From the NCBI RefSeq assembly GCF_008831285.2, contig NW_022205009.1:7501-43532 (forward strand): 36,032 nt of DNA. Reading direction: 5' to 3'. Position 1 is the first letter of the stretch; each line of letters starts with the position of its first letter. Origin of the DNA: Nymphaea colorata. Its lineage: Eukaryota; Streptophyta; Magnoliopsida; Nymphaeales; Nymphaeaceae. Under the pieces are notes generated by a model. It had not been told where the DNA came from, did not search any database, and worked only from the letters and a program-made list of their open reading frames with translations. This document shows, piece after piece, positions 1 to 10,026 of this stretch. The position numbers were made by a program, and so were the translations under genes.

Positions 1-55
1 AACATTTCAACGTCACTGGGTTTTGGTGTTCTCTCCAGAGAGAGAGAGCTTCCAT
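1..55 (-). CDS. Possible 5' start of a gene leaving the window (weak)
   Basis: On the minus strand an ATG at 55-53 opens 18 codons without a stop to the window edge, beginning MEALSLWREHQ. An in-frame TAG lies just upstream, so the ATG would be the first in this frame. The context is favourable (G at +4), and the preceding sequence (about 56-170) is locally GC-rich and contains GGCGCC- and CCGGCTGACGG-type stretches, as in many plant 5' untranslated regions. I do not recognise the peptide. Eighteen open codons can occur by chance, so this is only a candidate; a hit in the adjacent sequence would settle it. Confidence 0.2.
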   Translation of the reverse strand, partial: MEALSLWREHQNPVTLKC

Positions 56-2049
56 AGTCCCCTAGCTTTTGTAAGAGGACACTGCTGACTTTTTCACAGG
101 TTGGAAATTAATTCTCCAAGATTCCGCCGTCCGTCAGCCGGAGAAGGCGCCAGCCGTTCCCTTGTTTCAATTTATAATATTTTAAACTACTTTAAATTTA
201 AATAAAAAATTAGCCCATCTTCGTTTATGTTTCATTCTCATGATTTCGTCCTCAAGAAATAATCTTGCACCTTTTTTCTAACACGTTTTCTAAAAAAATT
301 CAGAAAGAATGTGACAACATTTATAATTTTGAGAAGCGTGAGAAAATATACAAAACAATAAAACATTTCTGGACACCTAAACAAGTCTCGATACATCGAA
401 AGACATCACGTCTAATAACAAATATTTCACCCAAAAAAAAACTTCTTCTAAATAATATCAACATTATTGCGTGAGGGCATAACTTTGTTGAATATGAAAA
501 AAACTCAATGTGATTCCATTTTAATAAGGGCTATATTTTTAGCTTATAGGGTGTGTCACTGAATTATATCGAAGTCAGGCTTGACACAATTTCAAGCATG
601 AAAGTGAAGAGAATCACACTATCCGAGTGCAGGTCAAAGACACCATGTCCTCTTCTTATCCTTTAGGTTTAAGCTACCCCTTCTTCCTTTCCCATATCCT
701 CAAGGTATACGGATCTTTTTGTTGATTCGGAATGACATTCATATATATTTCAACTTGCACATCAATGTTTACTCCTTTTACAACTCAAAAAGTTGTTGCC
801 CATAAGATTTAAATAAGAAACTGACCAATTTCACGTCCCTAATCAGTCTCTTGTGCCAACCCTTAAGGATATTGTGATGGCTCATCTAAAAAAGATCTAT
901 AGTTCGTTTCAGTCCAAGTCATGGCAAATTTAAATTTATTTGATTTAGTGTACAATTTCTAAACTTTGTTATTTTTTTATTAAAATATTATGTTCATTTA
1001 ACTTTTTAAAAAAGTAATTTTTAATACTCTTGCCTATTTGATTCACAAAACTTTACGGTATAAACCCAACCACAATCGTCTTTGTATGTTCTTGAAGGTT
1101 GTGCTCGACTCGCGAAGACCGGTAGGAAGCCATTTCGGACTCTATCTTCGTCCATGATATCAAGATCAAATGCAAACCAGCTCCCGTTCCTTTAGTCCAG
1201 GTGTTGCAAGCTCAAAAATGGAGGCAATGGATACATGGTTAACATTTGGGTTTGACATTTGGGTTTGGGCTCTTGTCGAAATCTAAAGTATGAAAAAGTT
1301 TGAATCTTCCGCAACGCAATGGATCCTCATCACATTATCTCGGGTCCATCTTTGGACCGAGTTTCTAAATCCATATTTGACCAGCATTCGCTTTGGTAGG
1401 GGATCCAAAGATGGTCCACACGCAGCATAAAACTTCTTCCATTTCAAGTGTTACTGGAGTCGATTTGAATCCAACTCCAAATCTCACTCTCATAACCGTC
1501 AACAGAAATCAAATCCAATTATGCCTCCGATAACATGGATTTGGGTACGATATGTATTTTTTTTGGTTGGCTGCTTATGTTTCGATTGCTTTGTTTGGGA
1601 GAGAGACTACACAATTTTGCGGCGAAGTTTTTGAGATGCGTGCAGGAAGGTCAGAATTACTGACCTACTTGCTGAGCTTGCTTTGAGGTGGAAAGCGAGA
1701 ATATAAAGCCTTTTAGTAACACCATGTTATTGTGTTACATCCATCACGTATTTGCTACAAAAATTAAGGTCTGGCCTGTATAGGCTGCAAGTGCGGCACA
1801 AAATATCTGTGGGCAGTCCTGCCCATGGGCTGGGTACCTCCTGCTATATAAATTGGAAGATCACCTAATGTCTAGATTAGACTTAAATAAATTAAAGTAC
1901 GTCGCTGATCTACTATTTTGAGTGTTGGCTGGTTGGAGTCAAGAAATTTATTTGGCTTTTGACGACAACAATGAAAAAAAGAAGCAATTTTTCTTTCCTC
2001 TTGAGTTATAAAAGGCAACCCAACGAGATATATATATATAGATATGAAG
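56..2049. other. Intergenic DNA, no gene recognised
   Basis: AT-rich sequence with stops in all frames; the only small ORF (265-474) has no recognisable motif. There are scattered short inverted repeats, for example a GGTCC-ATCTTT-GGACC hairpin near 1348 that is echoed in inverted form near 1400. A TATA-like CTATATAAA near 1843 has no convincing downstream gene. I see nothing else supportable here. Confidence 0.5.
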
Positions 2050-2221
2050 TAAATCTTCTTCAGCGACCGGTTATCCGGATAAACTGGGATAAAGTGGGAA
2101 CTGGATCCCATGAACGCCACCGAGAAGATGAGTATTAAATCTTGTTCAGCGACCGGTTATCCAGATAAACTGGGATAAAGTGGGAACTGGATCCCATGAA
2201 CGCCACCGAGAAGATGAGCCA
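2050..2221. repeat. 86-bp tandem duplication
   Basis: Two adjacent copies (2050-2135 and 2136-2221) of an 86-bp unit starting TAAATCTT and ending GAAGATGAG. They differ at only a few positions, so the duplication is recent compared with its surroundings. Copy 1 contains the perfect palindrome TTATCCGGATAA; in copy 2 it reads TTATCCAGATAA, a change consistent with loss of a methylated CpG. Confidence 0.85.
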
Positions 2222-2534
2222 GAAAAGCTATTATGTAATTAAGGTATATTTCATGAACATTTCATGAAAAAGAAGAATCATGAAGAAACAGTTTCATTAT
2301 GCGGTTACAAGCTTCCTCTTTGAATATTCGGCCATATTTAAATTCAGTGAAGGCCACTTATCAATCAAGCCACTAATGACTAATCATTTGGTTGCAGCCT
2401 ATCTCTATGGGTAGAAGCAAGAACTACCTGGAACATTTTCATATTAATGAAATACTAGAAACATGACATACGAAAGTATAATTTACATTCAGTTAAATAC
2501 ATTTACACACTACTGCATACCTGATCGCCTGTGG
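2222..2534. other. Intergenic DNA, no gene recognised
   Basis: AT-rich sequence between the tandem duplication and the ferroportin-like pseudogene. It would contain the 3' flank of that pseudogene on the minus strand. I see no coding signal or repeat. Confidence 0.4.
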
Positions 2535-3689
2535 TATTTGGGGAGAGAGAGTCCACCAAATGTGGCTTTAAACATTGCAACTATTTGCCAAAACCTCTCA
2601 AGCTTTGATTTCCTGTGGAAGCTTAACGATAGCAAAACGAGAAAGTCTCAGCTTCACATATATATAGTGATTTGAGTCAAAACAATCAAACTAGTTTTAG
2701 CCCCATATCCAGAAAGCTTGCTTGAAATAGAAATATCGAGCAACATGGGAGTTTGATGTGAAAATGGATCAATCCAGTGTACAACAACAGCAACAAAAGC
2801 AGACCTGATGCACCTAAATAAATACTTAGTACATTTCATAATTGCCATACAAGTCTAGTAATTGAGGACAAGCAAATAAAAAAATAGAAGCCAAGATCTA
2901 TGGTTGTAGTAGCGTGTAGAAGGTGGTTTACTCAGACCTTTAGAATGTCAGGGCACTTGACCAGCCCTCCAGATAAAAGAGTTGCAATAAGGCCCATAAA
3001 TGAACACAATCCACTGAACCACCATTACATATGGGTTCAAACCTGTGGAAAGTCATGTAGGATTCAAATAAATAAATCATGAACGAACACATGGCGTCCT
3101 TATTATGTCCGTCAAGAACTATAGACAAAACCAAGATATCAAAAGGTCATGAAAGTAAACACTAAGTATTTATTTAAAAGGAAAAAGGGTCAACAGAAAG
3201 GAATAAAAAAAAACAGCTATAGGAAGTGCAAGCTTTGTTGCAACATCAATTTAGGTCCTGGAAATTGGAAATAAAAGACCAATCTAGGAAAAAATGGGTC
3301 ACATATTTCATCTATAAACAACAAATTTACATATGGCAACAACATCTTTATCTTGACACATTAAATATGAGCATCTTTTACTTCAGTTAATATCCAAGCA
3401 TTGCTTTTTGTGTTCTTTTATGCACTTCAAGTAATTTTCACATTGTGTTGATTATATGGTAATTTTTCTGTTCCTTTATGCACTTTAACTAATCTTGACA
3501 TTGTGTTGATTATATGGTAAGGGCACCTGATAAATGAAATCATTATTAAATGTGAACATGTTTTACTGAAACAACATAAAATATGAAAGGAGTGACCAAA
3601 AAAGCTCAAACATTTGCAAAATTATTCAAAGTAGAGAAAGTATAAGATCACATACCACTATCTATTGCATATGCACCTGTCAGTAAGAC
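2535..3689 (-). pseudogene. Decayed ferroportin-like (SLC40/IREG3-type) gene fragment
   Basis: Several exon-like blocks on the minus strand read as the C-terminal half of a plant ferroportin-family metal transporter, most like the plastid IREG3/MAR1 type. The best block (3042-2938, 105 nt) lies between a TTCCACAG acceptor and an AAG/GTCTGAG donor. It encodes NPYVM in one frame and, after a small frameshift, FSGLCSFMGLIATLLS and LVKCPDILK. The next block (from 2813, after a TTATTTAG acceptor) reads SHQTPMLL in a shifted frame, and further on, near 2560, FGGLSL. A 34-nt block (3689-3656, TTTTTTCAG acceptor, GTATG donor) reads LLTGAYAIDS and is a weaker match. Frameshifts, internal stops and a missing N-terminal half make this a pseudogene. 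Functional members are multi-span membrane proteins moving iron or related metals. The family call rests on recognised motifs, not an alignment. Confidence 0.6.
3411..3520. repeat. 58-bp tandem duplication
   Basis: Two copies with a 58-bp period (3411-3468 and 3469-3520, the second slightly shorter), both containing TTTATGCACTT and CATTGTGTTGATTATATGG. The copies differ at several positions. The repeat lies between exon-like blocks of the ferroportin-like pseudogene, probably in a former intron. Confidence 0.75.
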
Positions 3690-4153
3690 CTGAAAAAATG
3701 TACCATCAGTGACCATAAAGACTGGATATTTGAGATTTCTCCACGTGAACTCAATTGAAGACTTGCACCCACAGACTACTAGTAAAGGTAAAAAAATAAA
3801 AATAGCTTATCTATAGTTAACAGGTGCTATTCCCAAATAGATAGTTTATCCTTCATGTAAGCAATAGATTGCAACTACTTGCAGCAGATATCCCTACCCC
3901 TACTAAGCTTTTTCTAGTGAAATCATAAGGCTACTCTCCCTTCCTAGTTTGGCTTTATTGATGAATGATGATAAGAACCTCCATTCTCTAGTCAAAAACC
4001 TAAAATTTACACAGTTTCAACGACAACATATGACTAGTTAAACAACTACTATGTATGTCATACCTCTCTAGTGGATTATCATCTGACTGAAGTTGAGCAG
4101 CTCTATCATTTGCCTCATTTGAATGCATTGATGAACCTAGCATACATTCACTA
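3690..4153. other. Intergenic DNA, no gene recognised
   Basis: AT-rich sequence between the pseudogene and the broken Copia element. The 61-codon ORF at 4071 runs into the proposed LTR and shows no motif. I found no upstream exons of the ferroportin-like gene here. Confidence 0.4.
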
Positions 4154-4325
4154 TGTTGAAGTATTCGCCTTGATTAATTATCAGCAAATGAGTGTAAACA
4201 GGAGTTATCCTTATTATTTTATTTCTTTTGTGGACCTTTATTATAATTCTGTTTAGCAAACCCTAATCCTCAATAATATGGGATTAGGGCGAATGAAGAT
4301 CAATTCCTTTCAGACCTGTGTAACA
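4154..4325 (+). repeat. Probable 5' LTR of the truncated Copia element
   Basis: About 172 bp starting TGTTGAAG and ending GTGTAACA, the TGTT...AACA ends expected of a Copia LTR, and directly abutting a primer-binding site. The right end is well fixed by that site. The left end is inferred, because no second LTR is present for comparison. Confidence 0.45.
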
Positions 4326-4337
4326 TGGTATCAGAGC
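4326..4337 (+). other. Primer-binding site (initiator tRNA-Met)
   Basis: TGGTATCAGAGC is complementary to the 3' end of plant initiator tRNA-Met and is the usual plant Copia primer-binding site. It follows the CA end of the LTR with no spacer. Confidence 0.8.
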
Positions 4338-5065
4338 TGACAAACCTAGCTTGGCCAGACACCAGCAGGTCTTCTACTTCTTTTTCTTCTTCCTCTCTTC
4401 TTTCTCCCTCTTTCTTCTCTACTTTTTTTTCTTGGTACACGTCTGAGTGCTGCAAGGATGTGGCCATTGGTGGATGATCAGGGACCTGATTACCGCTGAA
4501 TATTATGGAGCACGGAGAATACTTCTCTATTTCTAGTTGTCGTTGACAATGGTCATGGATCACAATTGGTGAGCTGCGAGAACATTTCTAAGTCGGGGAA
4601 GATCTGAAGTCCTTCAAACGAGTCCAAATTGGGTGAGTTATTCGCAAGTCGTCTAGTGCAGCCCTCACATGTTGTTGTTGATGTTAGTTCAGTTTTTTTA
4701 TATCTGAAATTTTCTTCATGAAATATACATCAGGTCTAGATGATTTCTGTTAGTTGTTGCAGTTAACATCTAATATGAGTTCTTGTTTGCTAATTGTCAT
4801 TATCCTGTCAGTGGATTGATGATACTGCTAGTTGTATCAACTTGGATGTAATATTTAGATCATGGTGTTTATATACGTTAAAGACAGAGAACCAAATTTG
4901 ATTTTTTTGAACAGAACCAATCTGATCAACGATTGGATCTGCACAACTGGTTATTGCTTAAAGTTTGTGTGCATGTTAATTGATGGAGCAACCTGGTGGT
5001 TGTCGATTGTTGGAATTTTTTGGTCATGCATTCCTAGCAGCTGAATATTAATTTCTTTAACTGCC

Positions 5066-5480
5066 ATGGCTGAGGAAAATGGTCACAAGAGTGATTCCAC
5101 ATTTGATCTTGTGGCTAAGTATAAGGCAATTGCTAATACTTTCTCATATGGGTCAGCTATCAAATTTGACAACAACAACAACAATGAAAGGTGCTCAAGA
5201 AGTTTGATGATGTCAGTGATAGGGCATCGAAGAGAAAATATTCTTTCAAATCTGAACCCAAGGAGAAGACCGGAAAATATGACGCATGGTGAGAGAATAA
5301 CAATATTGCCATGTACTGGATTATGAACAGTATTCAAACATATCATAGTTACCCTAGTTTACCACACTATAGCAAAACAAACGTGGGATTCATTGTGAGA
5401 CACATATTCTAAGGATAAAAATGTCAACAAGATTCTATAGGTTCCACACAAGATCTTTCAACTTCAACGGGTGATTACAC
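5066..5480 (+). pseudogene. Degenerate Copia gag N-terminal half
   Basis: An ATG at 5066 starts MAEENGHKSDSTFDLV, but the gag similarity then continues across several frames. SFKSEPKEKTGKYDAW is followed by a stop and NNNIAMYWIMNSI, then by AKQTWDSL, a stop, and DTYSKDKNVNKI. This is the order of the capsid-like N-terminal gag domain of plant Copia elements, in which conserved Trp-containing segments precede the zinc knuckle. The knuckle and everything downstream are missing. The frameshifts and at least three stops exclude a functional product. Confidence 0.65.
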
Positions 5481-5484
5481 CTCA

Positions 5485-6420
5485 TTTACTTCCCATCCAT
5501 CCTTTTGTGCTCATAATGAGACTATCACACCACATTTACTTTTCATCTCTTCAACACTACTGAAGTTACGTGTGCCATTCTCTTTGCCAAGATGATGCAA
5601 CATAAATAATCGTCCCAAATAAAGTACGCCTTTTTATCGCTTTTCATTATGAATATGCACCCACATGTAGCATCTGCTACTTGCCTATGACAACCAATCA
5701 ACATATTATTTTAATACCACCTAATTACCATTTTTAATGGTGGGACATTGCTTCATCAAGATCCTTAAATAGTTCTCCGGTGTCACGACACTGCTTCCCC
5801 GTTGTTGAACGGGATTCATCATAGACCTTCCATCCTATTTCGATTTACCTATATGGAAATCTATTTTTCAAAAACTTTTTGTATCTCCTCTCATTTACTA
5901 ATATTAACAACACCCAACAATTTCAACCCGTATTTGTTTGTTCATCACTATTTGTCAAGAATGTGCTCCCACATGCAGCATCCGCTACTTTCCAAAGACA
6001 ACCAGCCAGCCATTTATTTTAATTGAAAATAATTGACATTTTTGAGTTTGATTATCGGGACATTGTCTCATCAAGATCCTTGAATAGTTCCCAGGTCTCA
6101 TGATGATGGCAGGGTCTTCATGGCCTTTTTCATGAAAAGATTGTAGCATTTTTCATCAATGAAAATTGAGCGTCTCAACCATCTGGCCTCAAACTGCTAA
6201 AGGCAGCATGACATTATTATATTGAAAAATAAACCTTAAGTAATCGAACATTTAGTTAACTATTTTCATCATGTTCTTGCACTTGTCTAGTGTTGCATGC
6301 TTTTCATTGTCATTCCTTTTGTCTCACCCATAACCTCCTAAAAGTGACCATTACACTGATGCATCTAGTTGGCCATACATTAGTTGTGTCAACCAGCCAG
6401 TCATTTATTTCAATTGCATT
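5485..6420. repeat. Left edge of the satellite: diverged monomers with an alternative module
   Basis: Strongly diverged units of the same satellite as the main array. About 5500-5560 matches the monomer segment with AATGAGACTATCACA. 5561-5690 is a different module (contains TTTGCCAAGATGATG and CACATGTAGCATCTGCTAC) in place of the usual one. 5690-5825 returns to monomer sequence (ATTGCTTCATCAAGATCCT, GTTGAACGGGATTCATC). A second round follows (module 5935-6000, then CAACCAGCCAGCCATTTAT to about 6110), and 6265-6420 resembles the ordinary monomer with ACTTGTCTAGTGTTGCATG and GATGCATCTAGTTGG. The segments at about 5826-5935 and 6111-6264 are too diverged to assign. Confidence 0.7.
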
Positions 6421-8060
6421 TTGTTAAAGTTTTTTAGAGTCAATTTGAGTCTTTTTGAAATATTAGAAGGTGGACAAGGGTTTACTTATTGTTTTCAAGT
6501 CAAAGTCCATCGAGTCAAAGTCCCTTTGATCTTCTGCATGTTGATGTTTGGGGTCCAAGTCGTGTTTCCCGTCATTCACGTTTCTGGTATTACCTTGTTT
6601 TGGTTGATGATTTTACTAGAGTCAGTTGGGTATTTTTGTTACGGAACAGGTTTGAAGTCATCTATATTCTTCAGAAATTTGTCAATGAAATAAAAACTCA
6701 GTCTGGTAGTATTGTCAAAAATATTCACACTGATAATGCTCTTGAATTTAAGCCTTCAGTTCTACTTCAATTTTATGTCAATCATGGAATTCAACCACAA
6801 TATACATGTCCCCACACATAGCAACAAAAAGGTGTTGCTGAACGCAAACATCGACAGCTTCTAAATGTGGCCCGTACCCTCATGTTGCACACTTATATGT
6901 CTGCCTATTTTTGGGGTGATGCTATTCTTACCGCATGTTATCTCACCAACAAATTGCCCTCGTTTGCCATTCAAGAACGCATCCTCATTCAAATACTATA
7001 TCCAGATCGACCATCATTTCATATACCCATCAAAGTATTTGGATGCACTTGTTTTGCACACATCTTGGGCCCAAACAAAAACAAACTTACTGCCCAAGCT
7101 GTCAAATGTGTGTTCATTGGATATTCTGCCAATCAAAAAGGCTATCGATGTTTTGATCCCCATACCAAGAAAGAGATTGTCAGTGCATATGTTACATTTT
7201 TTGAGTCTCGTCCTTATTTCTCTGTTCCAAGTACCACTGTGTCTGAGCTTCCTGTGTCTATTCCTCCTCCTATTCTCCCAGTATCACTTGAGTCGATCTC
7301 GTCCTCTCCACCATTATCAGGTGATCATTTTCTTGATCCTCCAATACGTCTATACCCGGCGTCAAGGTCCCTCTCCTAACCGCCCACCAACATCTTCTCA
7401 TGGCGGCAGTGCACAAGGCATCCGATTTCTAACTCGGTTTCTATGGACCATTTGATGTCTCAAAGGAAATATGTTCTTGATCTTTTGCAGGAAACATGGT
7501 TATTAGGAGCCAAACCTGCTACACTTCCTATGAATCCTCGAATTCATATGCATGATGATGAATCAGAGGCTTTTGACTTTCGTTCTTACAGATCTGTAAT
7601 AGGAAAACTTTTATATTTGACCATCACTCATCCAGACATCAGCTTTGCTGTAAATAAGCTTAGTCAATTCACGGAGAAACCTCAGAAAGTTCATTCTGAG
7701 GCTGCTTTAGTGGTGATAAAATACTTGAAATCAGCCCCAGGAAAGGGGTTATGGTTCAAAAAAGGAGAATGTTTGGACATAGAAGCATATAGTGAAGCTG
7801 ATTATGCAGGGTTAGTAAATGATAGGAGATCTACTACATGTTGTTGCGTCTTTATTGGTGGGAATCTTATTTCTTGGAGGAGGAAGAAACATAATGAGGT
7901 TGCTAGATCGAGTGCTGAGTCTGAATATAGAGCTATGGCTCAAACGGCAGCTGAAATGTCATGGGTCAAATCAGTGCTTATAGAATTGAGAATTTCAGTG
8001 AAACTTCCTATGAAGATGTACTGTGATAACAGAGCAGCTACCTACATTACAAATAACCCT
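6421..8060 (+). pseudogene. Copia pol remnant: integrase, hinge and RNase H, reverse transcriptase deleted
   Basis: From about 6423 the sequence reads as the end of the integrase zinc-binding region (SQFESF), then the catalytic core with HVDVWGP (Asp near 6543), HTDNA (Asp near 6732) and GVAERK (Glu at 6840), which keeps DD35E spacing. A TAG interrupts at 6819. The chain continues with WGDAIL, FGCTCF and YSANQKGY to a Ser/Pro-rich hinge, where the frame shifts (VYTRRQ in another frame). Around 7380-7445 it jumps directly to SQRKYVLDLLQET, so the catalytic part of the reverse transcriptase, including YxDD, is gone. RNase H follows with YSEADYAG (first catalytic Asp changed to Glu), SAESEYRA and YCDNRAA. 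It stops at NNP (8060), fused to satellite sequence. The remnant is non-functional. Confidence 0.85.
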
Positions 8061-9202
8061 CTTTGTTGTACAGTGTTCATCATATCCTTTGTCCTCAAAT
8101 TGAGACGATCGCATATCATTTACATCACAACCCTTGATCGCACTTGTCTAGCAATGCATGTTTTTCATTGACTTTCCTTTTGTCTTACGTTTAACCACTT
8201 AAAACTGACCATTCTACCAATGCCTCTAGTTGGCCATGCATATATCGTGTCAACCAGTCAACCACTTATTTCAATTGCATCTAATTAACATTTTTAACTT
8301 GATGGTGGGAACGTTGATCCATTGAGATCCTAGAGCAGTTCCAAGGTCTCACAGGACTGCTTTCTCTCTTTGTTGTACGGGGTTCATCTTATCATTTGCC
8401 CTCAAAATGAAACGATCACATATCATTTACATCACATCCCTTGATCGCACTTGTCTAGTATTGCATGTTTTTCATTGTCATCCCTTTTGTCTTACGATTA
8501 ACCTCCTAAATATGACCATTATACCAATGCATCTAGTTGGTCAAGCATTGGACGTGTCAACCAGCCAGCCATTGATTTCAATTGCATCTAATTAACATTT
8601 TTAACTTGAGAGTGAACATGCTGCTTCGTAAAGATCCTAGAGCAGTTCTGAGGTCTCACAGAACTGCTTTCCCAATTGTTGTAAAAGGTTCATCACATCT
8701 CATTTAAATCACATCCCTTGAGCGCACTTGTCTAGCATTGCATGTTTTTCATTGATTTTTCTTTTGTCTTACAGATAACCTCCTAAAACTGACCATTATA
8801 CCGATGCACATAGTTGGTTATGCATTTGTCGTATCAACCAGTCAGCCATTTCTTTAAATTGCATCTAATTAACATTTTTAACTTCATCATGGGTCTGCTG
8901 CTTCATCAAGATCATAGAGCAGTTCCGAGGTCTCACAGAACTGCTTTCGCTTTTGTTGAACAGGGTTCATCCTATCTTTTGCGCTCAAAATGAGACGATC
9001 ACATATCATTTACATCACATCCCTTGAGCGCAATTGTCTAGTACTGCATGCTTTTCATTGACTTTCCTTTTGTCCTACGCATAACCTCCTAATGCTGACC
9101 ATTATACCATTGCATCTAGTTGGCCATACGTTGGTCATGTCAACCAGTCAGCCATTTATTTCAATTGCATCTAATTGACATTTTTAAGTTGATTGTGGGC
9201 AT

Positions 9203-9210
9203 GTTGCTTC
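9203..9210. other. Target-site duplication, left copy
   Basis: GTTGCTTC, identical to 10019-10026. It is part of the satellite consensus segment CATGTTGCTTCATC, which was duplicated on insertion of the hAT-like element. Confidence 0.8.
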
Positions 9211-10018
9211 CTATGTCACACGGGTACGGGTACGCGGACACAGCAATTTTCAAAATTTTAGGATACGCGGACACCACGAATATTATATTCTAAAAAATTT
9301 AAAATAATAATAAAATTTAAAAAACATTAAATTAATAATTCACTCTTACAATCTCATAAGTCATAAGATAGAAACTCTCAAACAAACATAACATGAAATA
9401 AAACAATACAACATAGTATAAACATGCAGATTTATTTCTAGATAATGTAAAACAATCCTCAATGAGAGAAGGCAACTTCCAGCACATTCTAGTGACTGTT
9501 GGCAACGACCACCTTACAAGCACTAAGGCAAAATCCCCAAATCAAACAAAAAAAGAAAATATCGCACATAACATTGAAGAATAGGATCAAGATCGACGGA
9601 TTAACCATTCAATCTTCAAACGAAAACATCCCCAAATCGGCAAGAAAAACCCAAACGAAAAAAACCCAAATGAAGCATGAAACCCTAACTTCTAATATCG
9701 AAAAGAAAGAAAAAACACTTACCTGTCTGTCGCCGGCTGCCACCGGATGTCATCGTCGATCGCCGGAGCTCGTCGCCGTCACCCGCCATAGAACCTTGTT
9801 GTCGCCGCAAGTTGTTGAGGGTAAAGGTCGACCGTCGAGGGTAAAGCGTAAAACGAAATCGAGGGTTAAAACAGAAAATCGAGTTATGAAAGTGGTTCGG
9901 ATCGGGTCTGACCTAGACCTGATCCAAAACGTATCCTGCTATGTCCAAGTGTCGAGATCCGCGTGTCGGAGTGTCGACACCGGTACGTGACCCAGATTGC
10001 CATATCCATGTCACATAG
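9211..10018. mobile_element. hAT-like non-autonomous DNA transposon, 808 bp
   Basis: Inserted inside a satellite monomer and flanked by a perfect 8-bp direct repeat GTTGCTTC (9203-9210 and 10019-10026), the target-duplication length of the hAT superfamily. The left end CTATGTCACACGGGTACGGG and the inverted right end CTATGTGACATGGATATGGC match at 15 of 20 positions, giving imperfect terminal inverted repeats. Subterminal GACAC/GTGTC-rich and GGATACG motifs appear near both ends. No transposase is encoded, so it would need one in trans. The interior is AT-rich on the left, with a gene-like GC-rich segment on the right (see 9723-9789). Excising it with one target copy restores normal monomer spacing, which confirms the borders. 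The superfamily assignment is inferred from target-duplication length. Confidence 0.75.
9723..9789 (-). pseudogene. Captured first-exon-like fragment inside the hAT-like element
   Basis: On the minus strand an ATG at 9789 opens MAGDGDELRRSTMTSGGSRR and runs 67 nt to CAG/GTAAGT, a perfect plant 5' splice-site consensus (exon end 9723, intron from 9722). Upstream (9790-9900) is leader-like sequence, and downstream is a T-rich, intron-like stretch containing AGTTAGGGTTTCATG. This looks like the promoter-proximal part of a host gene (leader, short first exon, start of intron 1) picked up by the transposon. I do not recognise the peptide; it is short and of low complexity, and the parent gene is not in this window. 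Chance resemblance remains possible. Confidence 0.35.
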
Positions 10019-10026
10019 GTTGCTTC
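10019..10026. other. Target-site duplication, right copy
   Basis: GTTGCTTC, followed by ATTAAGGTCCTAGAGCAG, the normal continuation of the satellite monomer. Confidence 0.8.

Larger units (their letters stand above)
4154..5480 (+). mobile_element. Truncated Ty1/Copia element: LTR, PBS, leader and gag remnant
   Basis: The 5' end of an old Copia element. A short LTR candidate (4154-4325) is followed at once by a primer-binding site matching initiator tRNA-Met, then a pyrimidine-rich leader, then a degenerate gag. Homology to gag ends near 5480, exactly where satellite sequence starts, so the element was cut there or invaded by the array. No matching 3' LTR is visible nearby. The pol remnant at 6421-8060 has the same orientation and could be the continuation of this element, though I cannot prove it. 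Confidence 0.65.

Noticed and set aside
1843-1852. TATA-like CTATATAAA as a promoter
   Set aside because: No credible transcription unit or coding region follows; such motifs are common in AT-rich intergenic DNA.
9332-9523. 63-codon minus-strand ORF in the hAT-like element
   Set aside because: No transposase or other motif; lies in the AT-rich interior, and the splice-like edges nearby argue for intron-type sequence instead.
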